23,148 nt of DNA from Christensenella sp. UBA1750. Its GTDB lineage: Bacteria; Bacillota; Clostridia; Christensenellales; UBA1750. The stretch spans positions 22,916 to 46,063 of the forward strand of contig DCHO01000070.1 in NCBI GenBank assembly GCA_002315655.1. The letters run 5' to 3'. The notes under the pieces were generated by a model. It was not told the DNA's origin and searched no databases. It was given only the letters and a program-made list of their open reading frames with translations. The position numbers and the translations under genes are program-made. Each line of letters opens with the position of its first letter. Within the stretch, counting starts at the first letter, position 1. Below are positions 14,027-19,844 of the stretch, in pieces.

Positions 14027-14785
14027 ATGAATCTACCCACGGAAACAACTGCGCAGATCACGCGCATCACAGATATTCTGACCGCCTTTTGCCCCTCCGT
14101 CCGCTCCATTCTGCTCCACGGCTCCATCTGTTTGGGCGGGTATGTCCATCACCAGTCGGACATTGACCTCATCGTTGTGACCGATGCCCCCATGAACCGG
14201 CAGCAGAGAATCGCCCTTGCGGACGCGCTGCTGCCGCTGCATGAGCAGCCCTGCCCCATCGAGCTTTCCGTTGTCGCCAAAAAGGACGCAAAAACCCTGC
14301 CTGTCCTTTGCCAGTTCCATTTCAGCTCCCATTGGGCGGCGCGTTACGCCAGCCACGATGAGACCAACCCGCTGTTGAACGAGCCTTTCCCGGACGACGA
14401 CCTGCCCAGCTATTTCAGGCTCATCCGGCAGAGAGGAATCGTCCTGTTCGGCGAAGCTCCCGACCGCATTCTTGCGGATGTCACGGACGAGCAATTCTTT
14501 TCCGCCGTCTCCGACGGGTGCGAGGAATGGGCTTTTGACGATTACGGCCTGTTCGATTCCAACATTCTGACCTTTGCCCGAGTGCTGTCCTTCGCCTGTA
14601 CGCATAGGATTTTAACCAAGGTGCAGGGCGCAAAATGGGCAATGCAATGCTTCCCGCAGTTTGAAAACCTGCTCTCCCGCGCCGTTGCCGCCTATGAATC
14701 CGCCTCCCACGGAGAATACAGCAAAGATGAGCTGGAAGCTTACCGCGCCTTCATGGTCGCAGAGATTCAGAAGGGACTGCGCTAA
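14027..14785 (+). CDS. AadA-like nucleotidyltransferase (DUF4111 C-terminal domain)
   Basis: 252-residue protein with the two-domain layout of ANT(3'')/AadA aminoglycoside adenylyltransferases. The N-terminal polymerase-beta-like domain shows LLHGSICLGGYV with G32-S33 and the metal pair D45/D47 in SDIDLIVV. The helical C-terminal domain shows NILTFARVLSFACTHRILTKVQGAKWAM near 180-207, matching the AadA NxxLxxxRxL-Tx-I-SK--GA-WA pattern. Such enzymes transfer AMP from ATP to streptomycin or spectinomycin, but chromosomal anaerobe homologues are often untested, so resistance is not asserted. TGAGGTG precedes ATG 14027. It ends with a four-base convergent overlap with the next gene and has no terminator of its own. 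Confidence 0.8.
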   Translation: MNLPTETTAQITRITDILTAFCPSVRSILLHGSICLGGYVHHQSDIDLIVVTDAPMNRQQRIALADALLPLHEQPCPIELSVVAKKDAKTLPVLCQFHFSSHWAARYASHDETNPLLNEPFPDDDLPSYFRLIRQRGIVLFGEAPDRILADVTDEQFFSAVSDGCEEWAFDDYGLFDSNILTFARVLSFACTHRILTKVQGAKWAMQCFPQFENLLSRAVAAYESASHGEYSKDELEAYRAFMVAEIQKGLR

Positions 14786-15093
14786 AACAGGGATTCTTTG
14801 AGGTCGTCCGTGGTGAGCGTCCATCCGTTTTTATTCTTTTCAATGGTGAACTCCTGGGGCTTGTCCCTTCTTGTGACGGCGACCAGCGCCTCCATCAGCC
14901 CCTTATCGGGCAAAATCTCCCCGGTTTTGCTGTCCTTCACGGCATAAAGGTAGCAATCCTGCCCATCCACCGCGCCCACGCCCTTGAACACCGCATTTTC
15001 CGGCAGCAGGCTTTGGGGCAGCGTCATAGGAGGCAGCGGAAACATACGCACCGTGTAGTCCCGGGATAGGGTATAAATCATACATTGTTCCAT
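14782..15093 (-). CDS. Small protein of unknown function downstream of pyrH
   Basis: 103-residue soluble protein, MEQCMIYTLSRDYTVRMF at the start and KESLF at the end, with no signal peptide, membrane segment or motif that I recognise. The ATG at 15093 was chosen because GAGGG (15101-15105) stands seven bases upstream; a longer frame from 15153 would run through the pyrH terminator. Same strand as rpsB-tsf-pyrH, in the place where frr usually sits, but it does not resemble ribosome recycling factor in length or sequence. Its stop overlaps the stop of the nucleotidyltransferase by four bases. Reading-frame quality and the ribosome site support a real gene. Confidence 0.65.
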   Translation of the reverse strand: MEQCMIYTLSRDYTVRMFPLPPMTLPQSLLPENAVFKGVGAVDGQDCYLYAVKDSKTGEILPDKGLMEALVAVTRRDKPQEFTIEKNKNGWTLTTDDLKESLF

Positions 15094-15114
15094 ACAAAAT
15101 CCCTCATATTTGCG

Positions 15115-15146
15115 AAAATCGGCTTCGGGCGAATTGTCCGAAGCCG
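15115..15146 (-). terminator. pyrH terminator
   Basis: CGGCTTCGG (minus, 15146-15138) pairs with CCGAAGCCG (15128-15120), a 9-pair stem with a nine-base loop, followed by ATTTTCG. It separates pyrH from the small gene ending at 14782. Confidence 0.82.
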
Positions 15147-15165
15147 TTTCCATAGTAGTCGAAAA

Positions 15166-15903
15166 CTAAGATACAATCGTTCCCATGCGTTCTCCGTGGG
15201 CAACGCGGATGATGGCGTTGTCCTCTTTGAGGGCGAAGACGAGGATGGGGATGCGATTGTCCATGCACAGGGTCAGGGCGGAGAAATCCATGACCTTCAA
15301 GCCCTTTTCAATGACCCCGAGGTAGGAAATGTCACGGATGGGCGTGGCGGTTGGGTCAATGCGCGGGTCTGCGGTGTAAACATAGTCGATGTTCTTGGCA
15401 AAGAGCAGGGCATCCGCGCCGATCTCCGCAGCGCGCAGGGCGGCGGTGGTGTCGGTGGTGAAGAAGGGCGAGCCGGTGCCGCAAGCGAAAATGACGACCT
15501 TCTTATCTTTCAGATAGGCCATGGCCTTGCGCCGTGCGTAGGGCTCCGCAATCTGCCGCATTTCGATGGCGGTCATGACGCGGCAGACAATATCATTTCC
15601 GTCCGCGCCTTTACCCTTGCCGACGCGCTCGATGGCGTCCTGCATAGCCAGGGCATTGAGCACCGTGGAGAGCATTCCCATGTAATCCGCGGTGCATCTG
15701 TCCATGCTGGAAAGGCCGCCTTCGCGTCCGCGCCAGATGTTGCCCCCGCCGATGACCAGCGCGATTTCCACGCCTTCCGCAGAAAGGGCGCAGATCTGCC
15801 CGGCAACCTTTTCCATGGCTTCCATGTTGAAGCCCTTGCCGCCCTCCGCGCCCAACGCTTCGCCGGAGAGCTTGATGAGAACGCGCTTATAGTTCTTTTC
15901 CAT
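15166..15903 (-). CDS. pyrH: UMP kinase
   Basis: Phosphorylates UMP to UDP with ATP in pyrimidine nucleotide synthesis; the bacterial enzyme is a homohexamer of the amino-acid-kinase fold and is usually activated by GTP and inhibited by UTP. The 245-residue length is typical. Motifs: KRVLIKLSGEAL at 6-17, VIGGGNIWRG at 49-58, DYMGMLSTVLNALAMQD near 73-89, CGTGSPFFTTDTTAALRAAEIGA, and KNIDYVYTADPR for base and ribose binding. GAGGTG precedes ATG 15903 and directly abuts the T-tract of the tsf-pyrH hairpin. Third gene of rpsB-tsf-pyrH. Confidence 0.97.
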   Translation of the reverse strand: MEKNYKRVLIKLSGEALGAEGGKGFNMEAMEKVAGQICALSAEGVEIALVIGGGNIWRGREGGLSSMDRCTADYMGMLSTVLNALAMQDAIERVGKGKGADGNDIVCRVMTAIEMRQIAEPYARRKAMAYLKDKKVVIFACGTGSPFFTTDTTAALRAAEIGADALLFAKNIDYVYTADPRIDPTATPIRDISYLGVIEKGLKVMDFSALTLCMDNRIPILVFALKEDNAIIRVAHGERMGTIVS

Positions 15904-15914
15904 AAATCACACCT

Positions 15915-15944
15915 CGAAAAAAGGGAACGCTTTCGCATTCCCTT
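15915..15944 (-). terminator. Strong terminator/attenuator between tsf and pyrH
   Basis: On the minus strand AAGGGAATGC-GAAA-GCGTTCCCTT (15944-15921) with one non-canonical position at most, a GNRA tetraloop and a run of six Ts. It ends right at the pyrH ribosome site, so it should lower pyrH expression relative to rpsB-tsf. Confidence 0.85.
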
Positions 15945-15959
15945 TCCTTTTTATGAATA

Positions 15960-16613
15960 TTAGGCCTTCTGGCTCTGCGCGGCGACTTCGGCAGCGAAGT
16001 CCTCATGACGCTTTTCCAGACCTTCGCCCATCTCGTAGCGGACGAAACGGCGGATCTTGATGTTCTCGCCGGTCATCTGGATGCGCTCGTTGACATACTG
16101 GGTGATGGTCTTGTCGGGATCCTTGACGAAGGGCTGATCCACGAGGCAGTTCTCTTTGTAGAACTTCTCGACGCGGCCTTCCACCATCTTGTCCACGATC
16201 TTCTCGGGCTTGCCCTCGTTCAGAGCCTGGGCACGCAGGATTTCCTTTTCCTTGTCGAGAATGCCGGCGGGCACTTCGTCACGGTTCAGGAAAGAGGGAT
16301 TGGCGGCGGCGATGTGCATGGCGATGTCACGCACGAAAGACTTGAACTCGGGGGTCTTGGCAACGAAGTCGGTCTCGCAGTTGACTTCGATCATAACGCC
16401 GATCTTACCGCCCATGTGAATGTAGCTCTCCACGATGCCTTCGGCGGCGACGCGGCCGGCCTTCTTCTCGGCGGAGGCGATGCCCTTCTTGCGGAGCCAT
16501 TCCATGGCTTCTTCCATATTGCCGTTGGTCTCGACCAGAGCCTTCTTGCACTCCATCATGCCAACGCCGGTGATCTCACGCAGTTCCTTGACCTGTGCAG
16601 CAGTGATTGCCAT
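15960..16613 (-). CDS. tsf: Elongation factor Ts
   Basis: EF-Ts is the guanine-nucleotide exchange factor that recycles EF-Tu-GDP in translation. The protein is 217 residues, the short form without the full second core half found in E. coli (283). Seen: the N-terminal UBA-like domain MAITAAQVKELREITGVGMMECKKAL, GNMEEAMEWLRKKG, then the EF-Tu-contacting TDFVA motif (NCETDFVAKTPEF near 78-90) and the C-terminal helical module ending EMGEGLEKR. AGGAGG precedes ATG 16613. A hairpin lies on each side (16640-16665 and 15915-15944). Confidence 0.96.
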   Translation of the reverse strand: MAITAAQVKELREITGVGMMECKKALVETNGNMEEAMEWLRKKGIASAEKKAGRVAAEGIVESYIHMGGKIGVMIEVNCETDFVAKTPEFKSFVRDIAMHIAAANPSFLNRDEVPAGILDKEKEILRAQALNEGKPEKIVDKMVEGRVEKFYKENCLVDQPFVKDPDKTITQYVNERIQMTGENIKIRRFVRYEMGEGLEKRHEDFAAEVAAQSQKA

Positions 16614-16639
16614 TGTAGTTTTCCTCCTGTTGTCTTGAT

Positions 16640-16665
16640 AAAAGGGAGGGTTTTGCGCCTCCCTT
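16640..16665 (-). terminator. Hairpin between rpsB and tsf
   Basis: On the minus strand AAGGGAGG (16665-16658) pairs with CCTCCCTT (16649-16642) with an eight-base loop and only TTATC after it. More likely a partial terminator or an mRNA-stabilising/processing element than a full stop. Confidence 0.65.
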
Positions 16666-16680
16666 ATGATGATTTACGGA

Positions 16681-17418
16681 TTATTCGGCGTCAGCGGCGG
16701 GAGCGGCTTCCTCAGCGGGAGCTTCCTCGATCTGCTCGCCCTGATGGCCTTCTAAGATGGCATCGGCCATCTTGCCGGCGATCAGCTTGACGGCGCGGAT
16801 GGCGTCATCGTTGCCGGGGATCACATAGTCGATTTCGTCAGGATCGCAGTTGGTGTCCACGATGGCGACGATGGGGATGTTCAGGGCGCGGGCTTCTGCC
16901 ACGGCGATGCGCTCCTTGCGGGGGTCAACGACGAACAGTGCGCCGGGCAGACCCTTCATTTCGCGGATGCCGCCCAAGTTGGCTTCCAGCTTTTCGCGTT
17001 CCAGAGAGAGCTTGGCAACTTCCTTCTTGGGGAGCAGCTCGAACTGGCCGTCGGCTTCCATCTTGTCGATGGCATTCAGACGGGCGATACGGGTCTTGAT
17101 GGTGCGGAAGTTGGTCAGCATACCGCCCAGCCAGCGGTTGTTGACGAAGTACATCCCGCAGCGCTTGGCTTCCTGCTCAACGGATTCCTGAGCCTGCTTC
17201 TTGGTGCCGACGAACAGCACGGTCTTGCCTTCCAGAGCCAGGTCACGGATGAACATATACGCATCATCGATCTTGCGGACGGTCTTCTGCAGGTCGATGA
17301 TGTAGATGCCGTTGCGCTCGGTGAAGATGTAGGGCGCCATTTTGGGGTTCCAGCGGCGGGTCTGGTGACCGAAGTGCACGCCGGCTTCCAGCAACTGTTT
17401 CATAGAAATAACAGCCAT
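16681..17418 (-). CDS. rpsB: 30S ribosomal protein S2
   Basis: S2 is a late-assembling small-subunit protein needed with S1 for mRNA binding. The product is 245 residues: MAVISMKQLLEAGVHFGHQTRRWNPKM at the N-terminus, IIDLQKT near 45, VGTKKQAQ, RWLGGMLTNF, then LPGALFVVDPRKE and VDTNCDPDEIDYVIPGNDDAIRA. An Ala/Glu-rich acidic tail (about the last 20 residues) extends beyond the core. AAGGAGG at 17427-17433 fixes ATG 17418; the longer in-frame start at 17490 lies within the structured leader and was rejected. First gene of rpsB-tsf-pyrH with a near-consensus promoter. Confidence 0.97.
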   Translation of the reverse strand: MAVISMKQLLEAGVHFGHQTRRWNPKMAPYIFTERNGIYIIDLQKTVRKIDDAYMFIRDLALEGKTVLFVGTKKQAQESVEQEAKRCGMYFVNNRWLGGMLTNFRTIKTRIARLNAIDKMEADGQFELLPKKEVAKLSLEREKLEANLGGIREMKGLPGALFVVDPRKERIAVAEARALNIPIVAIVDTNCDPDEIDYVIPGNDDAIRAVKLIAGKMADAILEGHQGEQIEEAPAEEAAPAADAE

Positions 17419-17528
17419 GAGTAAATCCTCCTTGTTACTACCTCCTCCGTCCGCTATATTTGGGGCGGCAAGCAGAATGTTCTGCCACAAGCATCCCCAC
17501 GGAAACGGAGTGTGTCGCTTAACACGCA
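17419..17528 (-). promoter_or_regulatory. Structured 5' leader of rpsB
   Basis: The roughly 110-base leader contains a stem of GCAGAA (17485-17480, minus) with TTCTGC (17477-17472), closed outside by GGGG (17498-17495) and CCCC (17465-17462). Ribosomal protein S2 is known to autoregulate through such leaders in several bacteria. That this one does is inference; no alignment was possible. Confidence 0.5.
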
Positions 17529-17534
17529 GAAAAG

Positions 17535-17563
17535 ATTATAGCATGGGAAAACCGATTTGGCAA
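17535..17563 (-). promoter_or_regulatory. Promoter of rpsB-tsf-pyrH
   Basis: On the minus strand TTGCCA (17563-17558), a 17-base spacer and perfect TATAAT (17540-17535), with an extended -10 (TGCTATAAT). One of the best promoters in the window, as expected for a ribosomal operon. Confidence 0.92.
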
Positions 17564-17625
17564 CGGTTTTTTGCGGAGTTTATCTATTTTTTACGGGGAA
17601 AATACGCCAATTTCGTCCGCCGGGG

Positions 17626-17654
17626 TTTTCAGAAGAATCAAGCTGTGCTATACT
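17626..17654 (+). promoter_or_regulatory. lysA promoter
   Basis: TTTTCA (17626-17631), a 17-base spacer and TATACT (17649-17654) with an extended -10 TG. The leader is about 47 bases, so no lysine riboswitch fits. Confidence 0.8.
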
Positions 17655-17707
17655 ATGTCCCATATTAGCACGGCGGTTCACTAAAGTGTCGAAAGAGAGA
17701 GAAATGT

Positions 17708-19012
17708 ATGGCCAAGTTTCCCTGTAATAATATAGAAGAAAGAGACGGCGATCTGTACTTTGCCGGGCAGAGCGTGGAAAAGCTGGCAAAGCAGTACGGC
17801 ACGCCTTTATATCTCATGGATGAAGACCGAATCCGGCACAACTGCCGGGTTTACACAGAAGCCTTTGCCAAGCATTTTGTAAAAGGCTCCCGCCCCTATT
17901 TTGCCTCCAAAGCCTGCTGCTTCAAGGCAATTTATCCCATTATTGAAAGCGAAGACATGGGCGCGGATGTGGTGTCCTTAGGCGAACTGCTCACCGCCAA
18001 GGCCGCGCATTTCCCCATGGAGCGCGTGTGCTTTCACGGCAATTCCAAGACCGATGAGGACATCACCATCGCCCTCGACCTTGCCGTCGGCTGCATCGTT
18101 GTGGACAACGCAGAAGAGCTTTATGTCATTGACCGCGAGGCAAAAAAGCGCGGCATCAAGCAAAAAATTCTGCTGCGCTTAACCCCCGGCATCGACCCGC
18201 ACACCTACGCCGCCGTCGCCACGGGGCTGGTGGATTCCAAGTTCGGCTCCGCCATCGAGACTGGGCAGGCGGAGGAACTGACCAAGGTGGCGCTGACGCT
18301 GCCACACATTGACCTGCACGGCTTCCACTGTCATGTGGGTTCGCAGGTCTTTGCAGAGGACGTTTTCGAGCGTGCCGCCGTGGTCATGCTGACCTTCTGC
18401 GCCGAGATGCAGAAAAAGACCGGCTTCGTGACCCGCGAGGTGGACTTGGGCGGCGGCTACGGCGTGCGCTATGTGGAGAGTGACCCTTCTGTGGACATTG
18501 CCTCCCGCATCGGCGAGGTCGCGGCGGTCATTCACAAGACCTGCAAAGAGCTGGGTATTGCAGAGCCCATCATCGGCATGGAACCCGGACGCTCCATCGT
18601 GGCAGACGCGGGCATGACCGTCTACACCGTGCAGACGGTTAAGAAGATTCCCGGCTACAAGAACTATGTGGCCATGGACGGCGGTATGGCGGACAATCCC
18701 CGCTTCGCCCTCTACGGCTCCAAATACACCTGTCTGCCCGTAAAAAACCTCGACAAGCCCCTGCCCTTCATTGCCGCGCTGGTCGGGCGCTGCTGTGAGT
18801 CCGGCGATATGATTCAGCCGGACATCGCCTTCCCGGAGGGCATCAAACGCGGCGATCTGGTAGCGACCTGCACCACCGGCGCGTATAACTTTTCCATGTC
18901 TTCCAATTATAACCGCCTGTATCGCCCCGCCGTGGTGATGCTGAAAGACGGTGCTTCCCGAATCGTTGTGCGCAGACAGACCGCAGAAGACCTGCTTTCT
19001 TTGGACGAATAA
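17708..19012 (+). CDS. lysA: Diaminopimelate decarboxylase
   Basis: PLP-dependent fold-III enzyme that decarboxylates meso-diaminopimelate to L-lysine, the last step of the pathway. The 434-residue length is normal. Key elements: the PLP lysine K68 in YFASKAC (the usual motif is Y-A-x-K-A), GADVVSLGEL, FHGNSKT, HCHVGSQ for PLP phosphate contact, VDLGGGYGVRY, EPGRSIVADAG, and the partner-subunit catalytic cysteine C363 in CESGD. GCMSSNYN-like substrate contacts appear as FSMSSNYNRLYRP near the C-terminus. The ribosome site is weak (AGAGAGA before ATG 17708). Transcribed alone, divergently from rpsB. Presence of lysA alone implies the rest of the pathway is elsewhere. Confidence 0.96.
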   Translation: MAKFPCNNIEERDGDLYFAGQSVEKLAKQYGTPLYLMDEDRIRHNCRVYTEAFAKHFVKGSRPYFASKACCFKAIYPIIESEDMGADVVSLGELLTAKAAHFPMERVCFHGNSKTDEDITIALDLAVGCIVVDNAEELYVIDREAKKRGIKQKILLRLTPGIDPHTYAAVATGLVDSKFGSAIETGQAEELTKVALTLPHIDLHGFHCHVGSQVFAEDVFERAAVVMLTFCAEMQKKTGFVTREVDLGGGYGVRYVESDPSVDIASRIGEVAAVIHKTCKELGIAEPIIGMEPGRSIVADAGMTVYTVQTVKKIPGYKNYVAMDGGMADNPRFALYGSKYTCLPVKNLDKPLPFIAALVGRCCESGDMIQPDIAFPEGIKRGDLVATCTTGAYNFSMSSNYNRLYRPAVVMLKDGASRIVVRRQTAEDLLSLDE

Positions 19013-19075
19013 CTGTCCCTTTCGCTTTTTCATTCGTATAAAGAGACGGAAAGACCGAAAACGGAGGCGATCATC

Positions 19076-19372
19076 ATGACGGAAATCAGAACGCTCACTT
19101 TGGAGGATCTGGAAAAAGTGGCAGGAGGGGAACTGCCGGGAGGCATCAAGCCCGGCTACACCGCCATGGTCTACCGCAGCGGAAACCTGAGCTACTTTGC
19201 GGAGTTTGACCGAAACACCGTGGACAACGTGACAGCTGCCATACAGCTCGGGGAGAACGCCTGTGCCATGTTTCCCGATCACACGGGACTGACCATGCTT
19301 GGCTATCGGGTCATGCAGATTTTCGCAAACGGCACCCACGCCTTCATCGGGGATTATGTGGACAAGCTGTAA
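19076..19372 (+). CDS. Small protein with a double-glycine (bacteriocin-type) leader
   Basis: 98-residue protein that starts MTEIRTLTLEDLEKVAGG. This acidic/hydrophobic pattern ending in GG at 17-18 is like the leaders recognised and cut by C39 peptidase-containing ABC exporters in class II bacteriocins and Nif11/NHLP-type peptides. The remaining 80 residues contain aromatic and Gly residues and one cysteine, with no recognised family; a second GG at 22-23 is an alternative cut site. GGAGG stands nine bases before ATG 19076, and a good terminator follows at 19393. No exporter, immunity or modification gene is in the window, so processing in trans would be required. Alternatively it is a cytosolic protein whose N-terminus merely resembles a leader. 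Confidence 0.6.
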   Translation: MTEIRTLTLEDLEKVAGGELPGGIKPGYTAMVYRSGNLSYFAEFDRNTVDNVTAAIQLGENACAMFPDHTGLTMLGYRVMQIFANGTHAFIGDYVDKL

Positions 19373-19392
19373 TCAAGCAATCCGACAAATCG

Positions 19393-19431
19393 GCAGGGAG
19401 CGTGAATTTCGCGTTTCCTGCTTCTTTATTT
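19393..19431 (+). terminator. Terminator after the double-glycine protein gene
   Basis: GCAGGGAGCG (19393-19402) pairs with CGTTTCCTGC (19412-19421), ten pairs with two G-U, then TTCTTTATTT. Its tail merges into the -35 of the toxin promoter. Confidence 0.82.
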
Positions 19432-19458
19432 GACAAAAAACACCAAATATGGTAAATT
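19430..19458 (+). promoter_or_regulatory. Toxin mRNA promoter
   Basis: Consensus TTGACA (19430-19435), a 17-base spacer and TAAATT (19453-19458). Transcription should begin around 19465, directly at the hairpin GGTGCT-TGT-AGCACC (19465-19479). Confidence 0.8.
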
Positions 19459-19464
19459 ATTTAC

Positions 19465-19557
19465 GGTGCTTGTAGCACCCAGAAAGGCAGCTATATACGG
19501 TAGGCGGTCAGCCCTCTATTCGGAGGGTGATCTTTTCGCCCTCCATGAAAGGAGGGC
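19465..19557 (+). promoter_or_regulatory. Toxin mRNA leader with 5' hairpin and alternately pairing blocks
   Basis: The leader starts with hairpin GGTGCT/AGCACC (19465-19479). Four blocks follow: CCCTC (19512-19516), GGAGGG (19522-19527), GCCCTCC (19538-19544) and GGAGGGC (19551-19557). Block 4 is the ribosome site of the toxin and pairs perfectly with block 3, hiding it; block 2 can instead pair with block 3, freeing it. A five-codon reading frame (ATG 19545 to TAA 19562) ends one base before the toxin start. Such sequestration is usual in type I toxin mRNAs. Confidence 0.7.
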
Positions 19558-19563
19558 GGTAAT

Positions 19564-19650
19564 ATGGTTACATACGAAAGTTTGTTTCTTATCGGAACAT
19601 TCATCGTTGCGGTCATATCACTTGTTATCGAAATAACAAAAAAGAAATAA
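19564..19650 (+). CDS. Small hydrophobic type I toxin (putative holin-like toxin)
   Basis: 28 codons: MVTYESLFLIGTFIVAVISL, then VIEITKKK. A short polar start, one membrane-spanning helix (about residues 7-23) and a Lys-rich end are the hallmarks of the holin-like type I toxins of Bacillota, which insert in the membrane and depolarise it or arrest growth when over-made. AAAGGAGG at 19548-19554, nine bases before ATG 19564, is very strong but lies in a perfect hairpin. The last codons overlap the terminator of a convergent antisense RNA (19637-19722, minus). The gene has its own consensus promoter at 19430. It is too short for routine gene calling. Family assignment rests on pattern; activity is not shown. 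Confidence 0.83.
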   Translation: MVTYESLFLIGTFIVAVISLVIEITKKK

Positions 19651-19722
19651 CCGCCCCAGCCAAGGTAACGGTTATTTCTAAATCGTAAACCAAGGGCTAA
19701 CCGTCTATCGGCTGCCTTTCTG
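19637..19722 (-). ncRNA. Antisense antitoxin RNA of the type I system
   Basis: Predicted RNA of about 85 bases from the promoter at 19757-19729 to the hairpin GAAATAACCG/CGGTTATTTC (19678-19669 with 19653-19644) followed by six Ts (19643-19638). It overlaps the last codons and the whole 3' end of the toxin mRNA, a 3'-overlapping arrangement as in txpA/RatA or bsrG/SR4 of Bacillus subtilis. Full complementarity there should trigger RNase III cleavage and/or block translation. Its 5' end repeats the toxin leader sequence, so both RNAs compete for the same mRNA 3' segment. Confidence 0.82.
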
Positions 19723-19728
19723 TCTATT

Positions 19729-19757
19729 ATAATACCCGAAAAAGCGGAAATTGTCAA
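19729..19757 (-). promoter_or_regulatory. Antitoxin RNA promoter
   Basis: On the minus strand consensus TTGACA (19757-19752), a 17-base spacer and TATTAT (19734-19729). It is at least as good as the toxin promoter, which suits an antitoxin made in excess. Confidence 0.85.
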
Positions 19758-19781
19758 CTTTGTTTTGCAAAAGATGGTTCA

Positions 19782-19810
19782 TTGCTTTTATACAAAAAGA
19801 GTGCTATACT
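19782..19810 (+). promoter_or_regulatory. Promoter of the GNAT gene
   Basis: TTGCTT (19782-19787), a 17-base spacer and TATACT (19805-19810), extended -10 TGCTATACT. It is back to back with the antitoxin promoter, 24 bases between the two -35 boxes. Confidence 0.78.
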
Positions 19811-19844
19811 TTCAGACGACAGATTAAAAAGGAGGAGCAAATCC

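Larger units (their letters stand above)
19480..19722. repeat. Inverted repeat joining the two ends of the toxin transcript
   Basis: CAGAAAGGCAGC (19480-19491) is the exact reverse complement of 19711-19722, and imperfect similarity continues inward through ACGGT and AGCCCT (to about 19515 and 19691). The toxin mRNA can therefore close 5' end to 3' end, and the antisense RNA begins with the same sequence as the mRNA leader. Confidence 0.85.

Noticed and set aside
17655..17707. Lysine riboswitch before lysA
   Set aside because: The leader is about 47 bases and lacks the conserved core; a lysine riboswitch needs well over 150.
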